From: Myxococcales bacterium
Lineage (GTDB): Bacteria > Myxococcota_A > Polyangia > Polyangiales > Ga0077539
Reading direction: 5' to 3'
Length of the DNA: 64,000 nucleotides
NCBI GenBank assembly: GCA_016793325.1
Contig: JAEUKI010000045.1
Span: 1-64,000 of the forward strand
In this document: positions 33,139 through 42,513 of the stretch, in pieces
How the letters are laid out: every line of letters starts with the position of its first letter
How positions within the stretch are numbered: the stretch's first letter is position 1
Program-made: the position numbers and the translations under genes
The notes under the pieces: model-generated
Told to the model about the DNA's origin: nothing
The model's database searches: none
The model's input: only the letters and a program-made list of their open reading frames with translations

Positions 33139-34385
33139 GAGCGCTTGTCCTTGCGAGCGTTGATTCTGTGTGCCGCGATCGCCGCGACGGCGAGGCCCGC
33201 GGCGATCCACCCGCCGTGCATCGATCTCGCGAAGCGCGAGGGCGCCGTCGAGCAGCCTGGAGCCGCGGTCATTCCAGGGCTCTGTCGATAGCGCTCCCAG
33301 AAGTCCGTGACCTGCTCGGGGCTCACGCACGAGGTGAACGTCGATGGGGTCGAGCGCGAACCGGCGTTGTCCTGCGCGACGACTGCGAAGCGGTAGCTCG
33401 CGCCGTTGGTGAGGCCCTGCACGGTGTAGCGCGACGTCCCCGAGGCGAGCAGCGGCGAGCACGCGTAGAGCCCGAGCTGCGAGTCGTCGTTGGGGTCGAA
33501 GTCGGCAGGGAGCGACTCGCTGCCGCAGGAGCCTGGGCTCGTCCCGGTGTCGGTCATCGTCGCGACGCCTGTGTCGACGACGACGCCGCTGTCCGTGATC
33601 GCGCTCGCGTCTGGATCGACGCCGCTGTCGGTCACGACTCCGCTGTCCGTGCCGCTGTCGGTCACGATGGGAGCGCACGCTGTCGCGGTGAGGCCTGCGT
33701 CGTATCCGACGATGCGCGGCAAGCACAGGACGTAGTAGCCCGCGGTGTTCGCTGGGACCGTGGCGATGCCGCCGTCTTCGGCGCGCGTGTGCTGCCACTC
33801 GACGATCGCGCTCGACTCGGCGCCCGACGCGGTCACCACTTGCACGGATTGGGGGCGGGCGACGCTCACCGTGACGGGAACCGTTCCGACTGGGACCATG
33901 TCGTCCGGCGGCCGAAGCATCGCGGTGACGTGAACGTTGGACCCGGCGCTGATGCTCGCGGGGGGCGTGCACGTCTGCGTCAGCGGATCGACGATCCAGC
34001 GCGCGGGGATCGTCACGGCGAAGCGGTTGCTCGCGATCGGGAGCGTCGCGTTGATCCCCAAGCGATCGAGCGGCCAACACGTCGCGTTCATCGCGGGAAA
34101 CCGGTTGATCGCCGTGGCGCACGCGGTCGCGGATGTCCCCACCCACCACTCGAGCGATCGCGCGTTCGCCTGCGGCATGATCGTCCCCTCGAACGTCCAC
34201 GACTCGCAGGGGCAGTCGCGGGCGCCGAGCGGCTCGTCGCGCGTGAGGATTCGCCCGCCGTTCTCCATGGAGCGCGGCGAACCCGTCCGAGTGACGTTGG
34301 TGAACGTCACGGCCTGCGCCAACGCCGTCGACGAAGAAGTGAATGCAGTCAGTGCAGCGACCAGGGCGGTCGAAAGCCATCGCAT
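33135..34385 (-). CDS. Secreted surface protein with fibronectin-like domain and C-terminal membrane anchor
   Basis: A signal peptide (MRWLSTALVAALTAF) ends near ALAQAVT. The 416-residue protein has several Cys, a Thr/Asp/Ser/Gly/Val spacer of repeated TDSGV-like units (about residues 240-285), and a fibronectin-type strand pattern YTVQGLTNGASYRFAVVAQDNAGS near 325. The end is a Gly/Trp-preceded hydrophobic helix (WIAAGLAVAAIAAH) with a basic tail, a sorting-tail layout similar to MYXO-CTERM proteins. It is translationally coupled to the barrel protein that follows, so the two may work together at the surface. The function is unknown. Confidence 0.75.
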   Translation of the reverse strand: MRWLSTALVAALTAFTSSSTALAQAVTFTNVTRTGSPRSMENGGRILTRDEPLGARDCPCESWTFEGTIMPQANARSLEWWVGTSATACATAINRFPAMNATCWPLDRLGINATLPIASNRFAVTIPARWIVDPLTQTCTPPASISAGSNVHVTAMLRPPDDMVPVGTVPVTVSVARPQSVQVVTASGAESSAIVEWQHTRAEDGGIATVPANTAGYYVLCLPRIVGYDAGLTATACAPIVTDSGTDSGVVTDSGVDPDASAITDSGVVVDTGVATMTDTGTSPGSCGSESLPADFDPNDDSQLGLYACSPLLASGTSRYTVQGLTNGASYRFAVVAQDNAGSRSTPSTFTSCVSPEQVTDFWERYRQSPGMTAAPGCSTAPSRFARSMHGGWIAAGLAVAAIAAHRINARKDKRS

Positions 34386-34537
34386 CGAAGAAGGTCCGAG
34401 CAACGAGAGTGCCGCGGAGTTTCGAGATTTGTCCTCGAAAATCAACGGGGGAGGGGAGGACCGCTGTGACAGATTGTCACTCGCGCGTTCGCCGCGTGGA
34501 CAGCGCTTCACGCCGGACCACTCGGACGAGCGTCCGT

Positions 34538-35539
34538 TCAGCGAAGCACGCGCTCGGCGATTTGCACGGCGTTGAGCGCGGCGCCTTTGCGAACGTTGTC
34601 GCTGACCACCCACAAGTGCAGCGCGCGCTTGTCGCTCGCGTCCTCGCGCACGCGGCCGACGAACACGTCGTCTTTGCCCGAGGCGAAGCGCGGCTGAGGG
34701 TGCGCTCCCGGGCCGCTCTCGCTCTGGACCGTGACGCCTTCGGCGCCGCGGAGCACCTCGAGCGCCTCGGCGCGGGTGACGGGCTTGGCGAAACGCGCCC
34801 ACACCGACTCGCTGTGCGCGTTGCGAACGGGGACGCGCACTGTCGTCGGCGAGACCGCGAGCGAGGGCATCCCCAGGATCTTGCGGGTCTCGAAGACCAT
34901 CTTGCGCTCCTCCTCGCTCCAACCGTCCGCGTCGTGCTTCCAGTCGCACAGGAGGTTTTGCGCGAGCACGCCGGGTAGAACCGAGTGCGTCGCTTCGCGG
35001 CCCGCGGCCAGGTCTCGCGCTTGTGCGTCGAACTCGTCGAGCGCGCGGGCGCCTTTGCCCGAGATCGCTTGATACGTGCTCACGACGACTTGTTCGAGCC
35101 CGAACGCCCGGTGCAACGGCGCGAGCGCGACGACCATTTGAATCGTGCTGCAGTTGGGGTTGGCCACGATCCGTCGCGGGTTGTTCTCGAGCGCGCGCGC
35201 GTTGACCTCGGGGACCACCAGCGGGATCTCGGGGTCTTGCCGAAACGCCGACGAGTTGTCGACGACGAGCGCGCCGAGCCCTGCGGCGACGGGGCCCCAC
35301 TCGCGCGCGACGCTCGCGCCCGCGGAGAAGAGCGCGAGGTCCAAGCCCGAAAACGCCTCGCGCGACGGAGCCACGAGCGTGTGCTCGGCTCCGTCGAAGG
35401 TGACCTTCTTCCCGGCGGACGCGGGCGATGCGATCAAGCGCAACGACGCGAGGGGAAACGCTCGCTGCGCGAGTACGCGGAGCATCTCGTGCCCCACAGC
35501 TCCAGTGGCGCCGACGACGGCGACGTTCTGCGGTCTCAT
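34538..35539 (-). CDS. asd: Aspartate-semialdehyde dehydrogenase
   Basis: NADPH enzyme that reduces aspartyl phosphate to aspartate semialdehyde on the way to lysine, diaminopimelate, threonine and methionine. The Rossmann motif VVGATGAVG is at residues 8-16 and the catalytic Cys is C130 in NPNCSTIQ. The active-site stretch YQAISGKGARALDEF and the C-terminal VVSDNVRKGAALNAVQIAE are also clear. The 333 residues from the ATG at 35539 match the family. An in-frame start 45 codons upstream would add a signal-peptide-like stretch, but that region overlaps the neighbouring gene and the enzyme is cytosolic. Confidence 0.96.
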   Translation of the reverse strand: MRPQNVAVVGATGAVGHEMLRVLAQRAFPLASLRLIASPASAGKKVTFDGAEHTLVAPSREAFSGLDLALFSAGASVAREWGPVAAGLGALVVDNSSAFRQDPEIPLVVPEVNARALENNPRRIVANPNCSTIQMVVALAPLHRAFGLEQVVVSTYQAISGKGARALDEFDAQARDLAAGREATHSVLPGVLAQNLLCDWKHDADGWSEEERKMVFETRKILGMPSLAVSPTTVRVPVRNAHSESVWARFAKPVTRAEALEVLRGAEGVTVQSESGPGAHPQPRFASGKDDVFVGRVREDASDKRALHLWVVSDNVRKGAALNAVQIAERVLR

Positions 35540-35634
35540 GCCGAAGTGCTCTCTATCTCGATCTTCGCGCGTTGGCGAATCCGCGCGAGCACCGAGCGCT
35601 GACGGACCCAGCATCCCCCCCACGAGCGCCGCGA

Positions 35635-38600
35635 TCACCACACTTCGCAGCGCGATCCCGTGAGCGAGAGCCACAGCACGGTGAACGCGCTCGACGGCCT
35701 CGCGTTGGCGTCATTTGCAGCGATGCCCGAGAGCAGATCGATGGCGGCAGCGGTGAAGCCGTTCTCCGCGGCCCACTCGGCGAGCTGCTTGGTCGGGTAC
35801 ATCCTCCGCGCTCGGGGCTGCTCGAGCAGCTCGTTGTAGCGGCGAACGAGCTCGTCGCGCTCCGCGCGAGGACGATTGAGCGGGAGGCCCGCGCCTTCGT
35901 TGGCCCTCGCTTGCGCCTGCGCGTCGGCGCTCGCGTAGTTGCCGAGTTGTTTGGCGAGCGCGCTCAGCAAATCGGGTCTTCCGGCGCGGACGATCACGTC
36001 GGCCATCGAGCTCGAAAACGACCAGTCGTTCGGAGTGGCCTTCGCCTGAAGCCAGCGCGTGAGCGTCGCGTCTCGTCGCTCGCGCAGCAGCATGCTCGCG
36101 AACGGCGTCGTGTACGACGAGGACAAGTTCTTTGCAGCGCTGTCCGTGACGAGCTCGACCGCGCGATCGTCGAGGCCGCACATCACCAACGCGGCGGCGA
36201 GCTCGACGCGGACCATCCCCGGGTTGCCTTCGCGAGAAATCGCGGCGTTTGCCCTCGCAAAGTACTGCTCGGCGCGAGCTCGGTCGCGACCGCTCGTCCA
36301 CAGCGCCGCGCCGATCGGGGCAGCGAGCATCCCTTCGGTCCATTCGGTGCGTGCCGCGGATTCTTCGGCGAGCGCGCGATCGAGCAACGGCGCGGCGGCC
36401 TCGGCGTCGCCGCGAGACGCCAGAACCGCGGCGCACCACGCGGCGGTGCGCACACGAATCCAAGATTCGGAGATCGCTGCGACGAGCGCCAGCACTTGCT
36501 TCGCCTCGCCGCGCCTCGCGCGGAGCCGCGCGGCGCTCATGAGCTGCTCGCTGACGAAGAGCGCCCAGCCGCGGTTGAGCTCGCGGACGGAGCTCTGCGC
36601 GAACGCGAACAGCTCGTCCGCCGTCACCTCGCGCTCGGGCGGAAACGCCTTGGCCTCTTCGACGACGGCGCCTGCTTTGAACTTTCGCCAGGGAATTCCC
36701 CGGGGAGGTCTCGCGCTCTTGGTGACCGCGGCGGGCTCTTCGAAGACCTCCGTCTTGCCCCATCGCGCGGGGACGGTCACGCGACGCTCGAACGACCACC
36801 CGAGGGCGTCGATCGCGCGCGGCGCGAGCGCAGGCGGCGCGATCACGACGCCCGTGTCGAACACCGCGAGCCACGCGCTGTCGTCGACGGCGAACATGGG
36901 CGTGGGCTTCATGGTCGTTGCGAGGTCGTCGCCGTCGAGCTCGAGCGGTCGACGCGCGCGCGGAGGTTCCATCCCGAACGTAAACGACCCCAGCGTCGCG
37001 CCGTCTTCGACGCGAACGAAGTGCAGCCGCTGCGGGCCCGCGAGCGCGAGCACGCCCTCGGCTCCGTAGAACACGCCTTCGACGCCTTCGGGAACGTCGT
37101 ACGAAGCGACCAGCTTCGCCTCGGGCTCCGCGAGGCTCCAGCACTCGACCTTCTGCTTGTCCGTCAAGATCGCGATGGAGTCACCGCTCGGCGAGAAGCT
37201 CGTCGGCTCCGGGTCGCGCTCGCGCAGCGTTCCTTCGTATTGGCCCGGCCGCGGTCGCGAGGCGATCACGCAGCGGAGCTTTCCGTCGTCGACGATCACG
37301 ACGCCGGGCTTCTTCTGCCGCGCAGTGACAGTGACTGCGAGGCGCGCGACGGGTCCGCACAAAACCCACGCGTGAAGCTCCGGGTCATCGAGCGGCCACT
37401 TGGCGACGTCCTCGACCTTTCCTGTGCGCGCGTCGCCCATGGAGAGGTCGCTGTCGCCCCACGCGACGAAGCACCCGTCGGGGCTGAACGACCCGACGCG
37501 GCCCGCGAGCTCGAGCCAGAGCAGCTGCCGCTTCTTGCTGTCGATCGCGCCGAAGTGCGAGCCGAACCGCGCGCCGATGAGCGAGCCGTCTCCGCCCCAC
37601 CAAGCCTCCGACGGCGCGTCGAGGTCTTTGCCGCCGAGCTCCTTCTTGATCGCCGCAGGGAGCGTCTCGGCCATGAGCACTTCGGTGCTGCTCTTGTAGC
37701 CGTACGGGTTGCGCCGTCGTCGGTCGTCGGACGCGAACGACGCGATCGCGCCAGGCACTTCGCGCCCGCGCCAACAAGAGATGAACGCCCTCGCGCCCTC
37801 GGGCGCGAGCGTCCACGCGGGCGGTCGGCTCCACCCGTCGGTGACGTACGCTTCGTCGATCGGCCCTGGTTTTTCAGCGAAGACGTCGTAGACCGCGACG
37901 CCGTTGGTGTTGATCCCGACGCCGAGCTTCGCGCTGTCGATCGTCCACTGGAGCTGGTCGCAGTAGTCGGGCCAGCCGACGCCGCCGCCGACGGGGTCGA
38001 TGATCTGCGCCGCGCGCGCGCCGGGGACGTCCCACACAATCAAGGTTCCGCCGCGCTCGTAGTCGTCGCCGACCCACGAGCCCATCGCGAGATACCGACC
38101 GTCCGGCGATCGTCCCCACGCGACGAGCTGGCTCTCGCACGCAAACGGGTTGAGCATCCGCGCGCCGCGCTCGATGAGCTTCTCGACGAGCGCGCTGTGC
38201 GCAGACGTCACGCCCTGCGTCCGCTCGAGCTTCGAGAGCGCCGCGCGCAGCGCAACGACGTCGTCCACGGTGATCGCGGCTGCGGCGAGCTTGCCGAGCG
38301 CGCTCGTCGCGCCCGCGGTGTCCGCGCGAGCGAGGGCATCGAGGACGGGCTGCGACGCCAACGCGGCAGCGGCTGCGGGCGCCTCTGTGGACGAAGTCGC
38401 AGCAGTCGCGGCCTTCGCCGCGCCCTTCGCCGCGGGAACGGGTTTGCCCTCGAGGATCGCGACGAGCGTCGCCTCGTCGTGCACGGCGATCCCGAGCGCG
38501 CGAGCTTTGTCGAGCTTCGATCCAGCGTCGCGCCCTGCGAAGACGATCTGCGTCTTCGAGGACACCGACCCGGTGACCTTCGCGCCGAGCGCGGCGAGCT

Positions 38601-38673
38601 TCTTCTCGGCTTCGCTTCGCTTGAAGGCTGTGAACTCTCCCGTGAGAACGACCGTTTGCCCTTTGACGTCCAT
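35635..38673 (-). CDS. BRCT domain protein with beta-propeller and TPR-like repeats
   Basis: Residues 1-78 form a BRCT domain of the NAD-dependent DNA ligase type (VVLTGEFTAFKRSEAEKKLAALGAKV, quoted in part, then KTQIVFAG and KLDKARALGIAVHDEATL). An Ala-rich linker and helical region follow to about 180. Residues 190-650 repeat WD40/YWTD-like strands (SPDGRYLAMGSW, SFSPDGCFVAWGDSD, SFSPSGDSIAILTDKQKVE). The last 300 residues are helical repeats of TPR kind (AAAPLLDRALAEES, AEQYFARANAA). No signal peptide or membrane segment, so it is probably cytosolic. The role is unknown; BRCT may bind a phospho-protein or DNA. I chose ATG 38673 since 38718 would overlap dctA. Confidence 0.75.
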   Translation of the reverse strand: MDVKGQTVVLTGEFTAFKRSEAEKKLAALGAKVTGSVSSKTQIVFAGRDAGSKLDKARALGIAVHDEATLVAILEGKPVPAAKGAAKAATAATSSTEAPAAAAALASQPVLDALARADTAGATSALGKLAAAAITVDDVVALRAALSKLERTQGVTSAHSALVEKLIERGARMLNPFACESQLVAWGRSPDGRYLAMGSWVGDDYERGGTLIVWDVPGARAAQIIDPVGGGVGWPDYCDQLQWTIDSAKLGVGINTNGVAVYDVFAEKPGPIDEAYVTDGWSRPPAWTLAPEGARAFISCWRGREVPGAIASFASDDRRRRNPYGYKSSTEVLMAETLPAAIKKELGGKDLDAPSEAWWGGDGSLIGARFGSHFGAIDSKKRQLLWLELAGRVGSFSPDGCFVAWGDSDLSMGDARTGKVEDVAKWPLDDPELHAWVLCGPVARLAVTVTARQKKPGVVIVDDGKLRCVIASRPRPGQYEGTLRERDPEPTSFSPSGDSIAILTDKQKVECWSLAEPEAKLVASYDVPEGVEGVFYGAEGVLALAGPQRLHFVRVEDGATLGSFTFGMEPPRARRPLELDGDDLATTMKPTPMFAVDDSAWLAVFDTGVVIAPPALAPRAIDALGWSFERRVTVPARWGKTEVFEEPAAVTKSARPPRGIPWRKFKAGAVVEEAKAFPPEREVTADELFAFAQSSVRELNRGWALFVSEQLMSAARLRARRGEAKQVLALVAAISESWIRVRTAAWCAAVLASRGDAEAAAPLLDRALAEESAARTEWTEGMLAAPIGAALWTSGRDRARAEQYFARANAAISREGNPGMVRVELAAALVMCGLDDRAVELVTDSAAKNLSSSYTTPFASMLLRERRDATLTRWLQAKATPNDWSFSSSMADVIVRAGRPDLLSALAKQLGNYASADAQAQARANEGAGLPLNRPRAERDELVRRYNELLEQPRARRMYPTKQLAEWAAENGFTAAAIDLLSGIAANDANARPSSAFTVLWLSLTGSRCEVW

Positions 38674-38707
38674 GCCGGGCGCGATCGTACGCTCGTTGCA
38701 GCCCACG

Positions 38708-40000
38708 ATGGAGCCCACGGACGCAACGCACGAGTCGGTCTCGAAGCTGCCCTTCTACAAGTCGCTCTACTTTCGCGTGCTCGTGGCGATCGCGGCAGGG
38801 GCGTTGCTCGGGTGGGTGCGGCCGCGATGGGGCGTGGCGCTGCAGCCGTTCGGCGAGCTGTTCGTGCGGCTCGTGAAGATGGTGATCGCGCCGGTCGTGT
38901 TTTGCACGGTGGCCGTGGGCATCTCGGCGATGGGCGACCTCAAGCGCGTGGGGACGGTCGGCGCCAAAGCGCTTCTTTATTTCGAGGTCGTCACGACGTT
39001 CGCGTTGGGGATCGGGCTCGTCATCGTCGAGAAGGTGCGACCGGGGGACGGGATCCACGCGAACGCCGCGCGGCTCGACGCGAGCTCCGTGGCCGAGTAC
39101 GTCGCGCGGGCGCAGAAGCACAAGCCGGGGCTCGCGGGGGTCGTCGAGCAGCTCGTCCCCGAGCACTTCGTGGGGGCGCTGGCGAACGGCGAGATCCTTC
39201 AAGTGCTCGTGCTCGCGATCTTGTTCGGCACGGCGCTCGCGTCGCTCAAAGAGCGGGGAAAACCCATGGTCGATTGGCTCGAGCGCGCGAGCGAGACGCT
39301 CTTCGCGATGGTCGCGATCGTGATGAAGTTCGCCCCCGTCGGCGCGTTCGGCGCGATGGCCTACACCGTCGGAAAATTCGGCGTCGGGACGCTCGCGAAC
39401 CTCGCGAAGCTCATGGGGACCTTCTACCTCACGAGCTTCTTGTTCGTGCTGCTCGTGCTCGCGCCGATCCTTCGCGTGTTCGGGGGGCTCTCACCGTGGC
39501 GGTTCTTTCGGTACTTGCGCGACGAGTTTCTTCTGGTGCTCGGGACGTCGTCGAGCGAGAGCGCGCTGCCCGGGCTCATGACGAAGCTCGAGCGGCTCGG
39601 GTGCGCCAAGCCCGTGGTGGGTCTCGTGGTTCCGACGGGCTACTCGTTCAACTTGGACGGGACGTCGATCTACCTGACGATGGCCGCGATGTTCGTCGCG
39701 CAGGCCACGGACACGCGCCTCGAGCTGCACCAGAAGCTCTCGCTCCTCGGCGTGCTCTTGCTCACGTCGAAGGGCGCGGCGGCCGTGAGCGGCGGCGGCT
39801 TCGTCACGCTCGCCGCGACCCTCGCAGCGACTGGAAATATCCCCGTCGCGGGCCTCTCGCTCCTGCTCGGGATCGACCGGTTCATGTCCGAAGCGCGAGC
39901 GCTCACGAACCTCGCTGGAAACTCCGTCGCGACCGTGGTCGTCGCGCGTTGGGAGGGCGCGCTCGATCGAGAGAAGGCCAAAGAAGTGCTCGGGGGATGA
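38708..40000 (+). CDS. dctA: C4-dicarboxylate transporter DctA
   Basis: Inner-membrane symporter of succinate, fumarate, malate and similar acids with protons or sodium. The 430 residues fit the dicarboxylate/amino-acid:cation symporter family. Highly conserved parts are present: GTSSSESALPGLMTKLERLG (substrate-site hairpin 1), VVPTGYSFNLDGTSIYLTMA (helix 7 signature with NLDGT), LLTSKGAAAVSGGGF, and LLLGIDRFMSEARALTNLAGN. These fit DctA better than the glutamate carriers. It diverges from the BRCT gene with only 34 bases between, so both promoters must overlap. Tandem palindromes follow its stop. Confidence 0.93.
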   Translation: MEPTDATHESVSKLPFYKSLYFRVLVAIAAGALLGWVRPRWGVALQPFGELFVRLVKMVIAPVVFCTVAVGISAMGDLKRVGTVGAKALLYFEVVTTFALGIGLVIVEKVRPGDGIHANAARLDASSVAEYVARAQKHKPGLAGVVEQLVPEHFVGALANGEILQVLVLAILFGTALASLKERGKPMVDWLERASETLFAMVAIVMKFAPVGAFGAMAYTVGKFGVGTLANLAKLMGTFYLTSFLFVLLVLAPILRVFGGLSPWRFFRYLRDEFLLVLGTSSSESALPGLMTKLERLGCAKPVVGLVVPTGYSFNLDGTSIYLTMAAMFVAQATDTRLELHQKLSLLGVLLLTSKGAAAVSGGGFVTLAATLAATGNIPVAGLSLLLGIDRFMSEARALTNLAGNSVATVVVARWEGALDREKAKEVLGG

Positions 40001-40021
40001 AAACGTGTGCCACGACGCGCC

Positions 40022-40083
40022 TTCATCAGCGCTCATGAACGCGTTCATCAGCGCTCATGAACGCGTTCATCAGCGCTCATGAA
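40022..40083. repeat. Tandem palindromic repeat, 22-bp unit, 2.8 copies
   Basis: The unit TTCATCAGCGCTCATGAACGCG occurs at 40022-40043 and 40044-40065, with a third copy cut to 18 bases at 40066-40083; written in halves, each is TTCATCAGCGC then TCATGAACGCG. Each 18-base core is a dyad with one mismatched pair, and the junctions create perfect 14-bp palindromes ATGAACGCGTTCAT at 40035-40048 and 40057-40070. It fills the 91-base gap between the convergent dctA and MocR genes, so it may act as a two-way terminator, a binding-site array or a slippage-prone tract. Confidence 0.9.
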
Positions 40084-40091
40084 GTCTCTGC

Positions 40092-41531
40092 TCACGCGCG
40101 AAGCTCTTGCCCGAGCGCGGCGATCGCGCGGGTGAGCTTCTCTTCGTCGCAGTACGCGTAGCTCACGCGAAACCCGTGCAAGTGCGGCGCCTCGCCTCCC
40201 TCGCGCGCGAAGTGGTCCACGGTCGACTCGACGTTGACGTCACGGGCGCGCATCCGCGCGCTGAGCGCGCCGAGGTCGACGCTGCGTGGAACCTCGAGCC
40301 ACAGCGTCGGCCCGCCGCCGGGAAGCGTCCAACGACACCCCTCGGGCATGTGCTCCCGAAGCGCGTCCACGCAGTGGGCGTAGCGCGCGTCGAGGGAAGT
40401 CTGCACTGCGCGCAGGTGCGTGTCGTAGTACCCGCGGTCCAAGAACTCCGAGAGGATCGCCTCGGTGAACCAGGGATTTCCCAGGGTTGCGAGGCGCTTC
40501 ATCGCGACGAGCGTCGGCACGAGCGGCTCGGGCGCGACGAGGTAGCCCACGCGAAGCGACGGCAGGAGCTTCTTCGTAAACGAGTTTGCGTAGAGCACGT
40601 TGTCGCCGCCGAGCGATCGGAGCGTCGGGCGATAGTCGCCCTCGGAGAGCATGTCCGAGCCCCAGTCGTCTTCGAGGACGCCCATGCCCGTGTCCTCGCT
40701 GTGCCGCACGAGCGCCTCGAGCTCGTGCGTCTGGTACGAGTATCCCGTAGGGTTTTGAAAACGTGTGATCGCGTACAAGAGCGACGGCCTTCGCGCGTCG
40801 AGCGTTCGCTTCCAGTGATCCATGTCGATCCCTGAAAACGGGTCGAGCCGCAGCGGCGCGATCGTCGCGCCGAGGTTCTCGAAGAGCAGCCGCGCGTGCG
40901 AGTAGACGGGGTCTTCGATCGCGACTGTCCGCGTGGCGAGCGCGCGCACCACGATGTCGAGCGCCTGTTGCGAGCCGGTCGTGATGATCACCTGCGAAGG
41001 GTCCGTGGGCATCGCGCGCGCCGTGAGCCGCTCGGCGATCTGCGCGCGGAGCGGGGCGTACCCTTGCGCGTCGTAAAACGACTCGAGCCCCGGCGTTCGG
41101 AGCACGGATCGAGCACACTCTGCGAGCTTCTCGCGCGGCAAGAGCGCGGGGTCGATGAACACCGAGCTCAGCTGGATCGACGCGCTCTTGTTCGGGGATT
41201 TCAGCGGCGGAAGCGCGCGCAGCGCAGGGGCCGAGGCGCGAGCCAGCGGCGCTGTGGCTGGCGTCGCGGCGCTCGTCGCGATGAACACGCCGTCGCGCTC
41301 GCGCGCGACGCACACCCCGCGCGCGACGAGCTCGTCGTACGCGGACTGGACGGTGTTCTTCGAGATCCCGAGCTGCTTCTCGATCGCGCGCACGGGCGGC
41401 AGACGCGCTCCGTCGGGGAGGTGTCCGGCGCGATGTTCGGCGACGACAGACTCGACGAGGTCCGCGGCCGTGGGCCGTCGCCCTGCGATCGCGCCCCGCA
41501 CTGAGAACGAGTGATACGGTGACCTTTGCAC
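40092..41531 (-). CDS. MocR/GntR-type regulator with aminotransferase-like domain
   Basis: A winged helix of the GntR type covers residues 18-88 (LPDGARLPPVRAIEKQLG, then SKNTVQSAYDELVARG). It is joined to a fold-type I aminotransferase domain (about 115-479) with the PLP lysine K320 in NSFTKKLLPSLRVGYL and a usual pocket DPVYSHARLLFENLG. MocR proteins sense PLP or amino compounds and control vitamin B6, GABA or taurine genes. A possible link to pdxH in this window is worth noting but is 28 kb away. Neighbouring genes give no clear target. 479 residues is normal for the family. Confidence 0.92.
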   Translation of the reverse strand: MQRSPYHSFSVRGAIAGRRPTAADLVESVVAEHRAGHLPDGARLPPVRAIEKQLGISKNTVQSAYDELVARGVCVARERDGVFIATSAATPATAPLARASAPALRALPPLKSPNKSASIQLSSVFIDPALLPREKLAECARSVLRTPGLESFYDAQGYAPLRAQIAERLTARAMPTDPSQVIITTGSQQALDIVVRALATRTVAIEDPVYSHARLLFENLGATIAPLRLDPFSGIDMDHWKRTLDARRPSLLYAITRFQNPTGYSYQTHELEALVRHSEDTGMGVLEDDWGSDMLSEGDYRPTLRSLGGDNVLYANSFTKKLLPSLRVGYLVAPEPLVPTLVAMKRLATLGNPWFTEAILSEFLDRGYYDTHLRAVQTSLDARYAHCVDALREHMPEGCRWTLPGGGPTLWLEVPRSVDLGALSARMRARDVNVESTVDHFAREGGEAPHLHGFRVSYAYCDEEKLTRAIAALGQELRA

Positions 41532-41604
41532 GAGCGAGAGCGTAGCGGCCCTTTGGCGAGACGCTCAGGGACAGCGCTCGGGTTGCCCGTGGGACAGCGA
41601 TCGA

Positions 41605-42450
41605 TCAGCGATTTTGCTGGCCGCGTTCATTGCTGTCGTCTTCACCGTGTTCGGCGTGCTCATGGTGTTTGTCGTCGTCCTCGCGCTCCGCGATCTCCGC
41701 GCGCACGCTCGGCGCCGCGACGGGAACCGCGACGCCGCTCGGCGGAAGCTCGGGGAGCGTGATCCTTTGCATTCCGATCGTGAACAGCGCGAGTCCTGCT
41801 GCGACCCAGAACGCGATCTCGGCGCCGTAGAGGGCAGGGATCGCCGCGAGGGCGACGCAGACGACGGCGAGGGGCGTTCCACAGCCGCTGATCCAGCGGT
41901 CCGGGGGCTTCGCCGAGACGTAGTAGGTGCCTTCGAGCGGCGCGAGCTCTCCCGTTGTGTACCCGCGAAACGGTCCGCCGCCGTCGTTGGTCACGTCGTG
42001 CGTCAGCTCGCCGACGATCCAGAGCTTGTGTCCCGGCGCGAGCTCGAAGGAGAACTCTTGTTTCGCTCCACCTTCGATCGTGACGACGCGAAGGAGCTTT
42101 CGATCGGCGCCGACGACGCCGTCGATCTTGATTTTTGCACCCCGCGCGAGCGCGATCCGTGGACCGTTGACGATCTCGACGACGACCGCGTCGCTCTCAA
42201 GCGTCGTGTTCGAGGTCATCGCTTCGGGCGTTTCGAAGGACGTCCCGAGGTTCACCTTCGCGCCCGAGTCGGACACGATGGTGACGGGCAACACGACGGG
42301 GCCCTTTCGCCAAACGCCGGTCGATTCAGCGTCGTTTCGACGCAAGTGCGACCAGCGCGCCTCGCGGCTCTGTCCGTCGCGCTCGATGCGAACGTGCCAC
42401 CAACCGATGAGCGCCGCGCTGACGAGCTTGAGTACGAGCGCGGTGTCCAT
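41605..42450 (-). CDS. Membrane protein with a GIDE-like middle domain
   Basis: An N-terminal hydrophobic helix (residues 5-20), a soluble middle of about 170 residues, and two close helices around 205-240 are visible, followed by an acidic/His-rich tail with repeated HH and DD. The middle part has the pattern EFSFELAPGHKLWIVGEL and GTYYVSAKPPDRW, which recalls the GIDE domain of MULAN/MAPL-like proteins and their bacterial relatives. The similarity is weak and by eye. The gene lies downstream of the SPFH gene on the same strand (64 bases), so both may belong to one membrane-linked unit. Confidence 0.5.
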   Translation of the reverse strand: MDTALVLKLVSAALIGWWHVRIERDGQSREARWSHLRRNDAESTGVWRKGPVVLPVTIVSDSGAKVNLGTSFETPEAMTSNTTLESDAVVVEIVNGPRIALARGAKIKIDGVVGADRKLLRVVTIEGGAKQEFSFELAPGHKLWIVGELTHDVTNDGGGPFRGYTTGELAPLEGTYYVSAKPPDRWISGCGTPLAVVCVALAAIPALYGAEIAFWVAAGLALFTIGMQRITLPELPPSGVAVPVAAPSVRAEIAEREDDDKHHEHAEHGEDDSNERGQQNR

Positions 42451-42513
42451 GGGTGCGGCGTCGGTGACTTCCCCCCGAGCAACGCTACCTCGCGAGCGCG
42501 AAGCCCGCGCGGA

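Noticed and set aside
35540..35674. Signal peptide in front of asd
   Set aside because: The 45 extra residues look like a leader (MALAHGIALRSVVIAALVGG) but they overlap the end of the BRCT gene, and the enzyme is cytosolic. The ATG at 35539 gives the family N-terminus.
35428..40038. A 1536-codon open frame on the plus strand through asd, the BRCT gene and dctA
   Set aside because: It runs antisense or out of frame to three well-supported genes and has a random Arg-rich composition. Such long shadows are expected at this GC content.
40022..40083. CRISPR array
   Set aside because: Units follow each other with no unique spacers and there are no cas genes nearby. It is a plain tandem palindrome.
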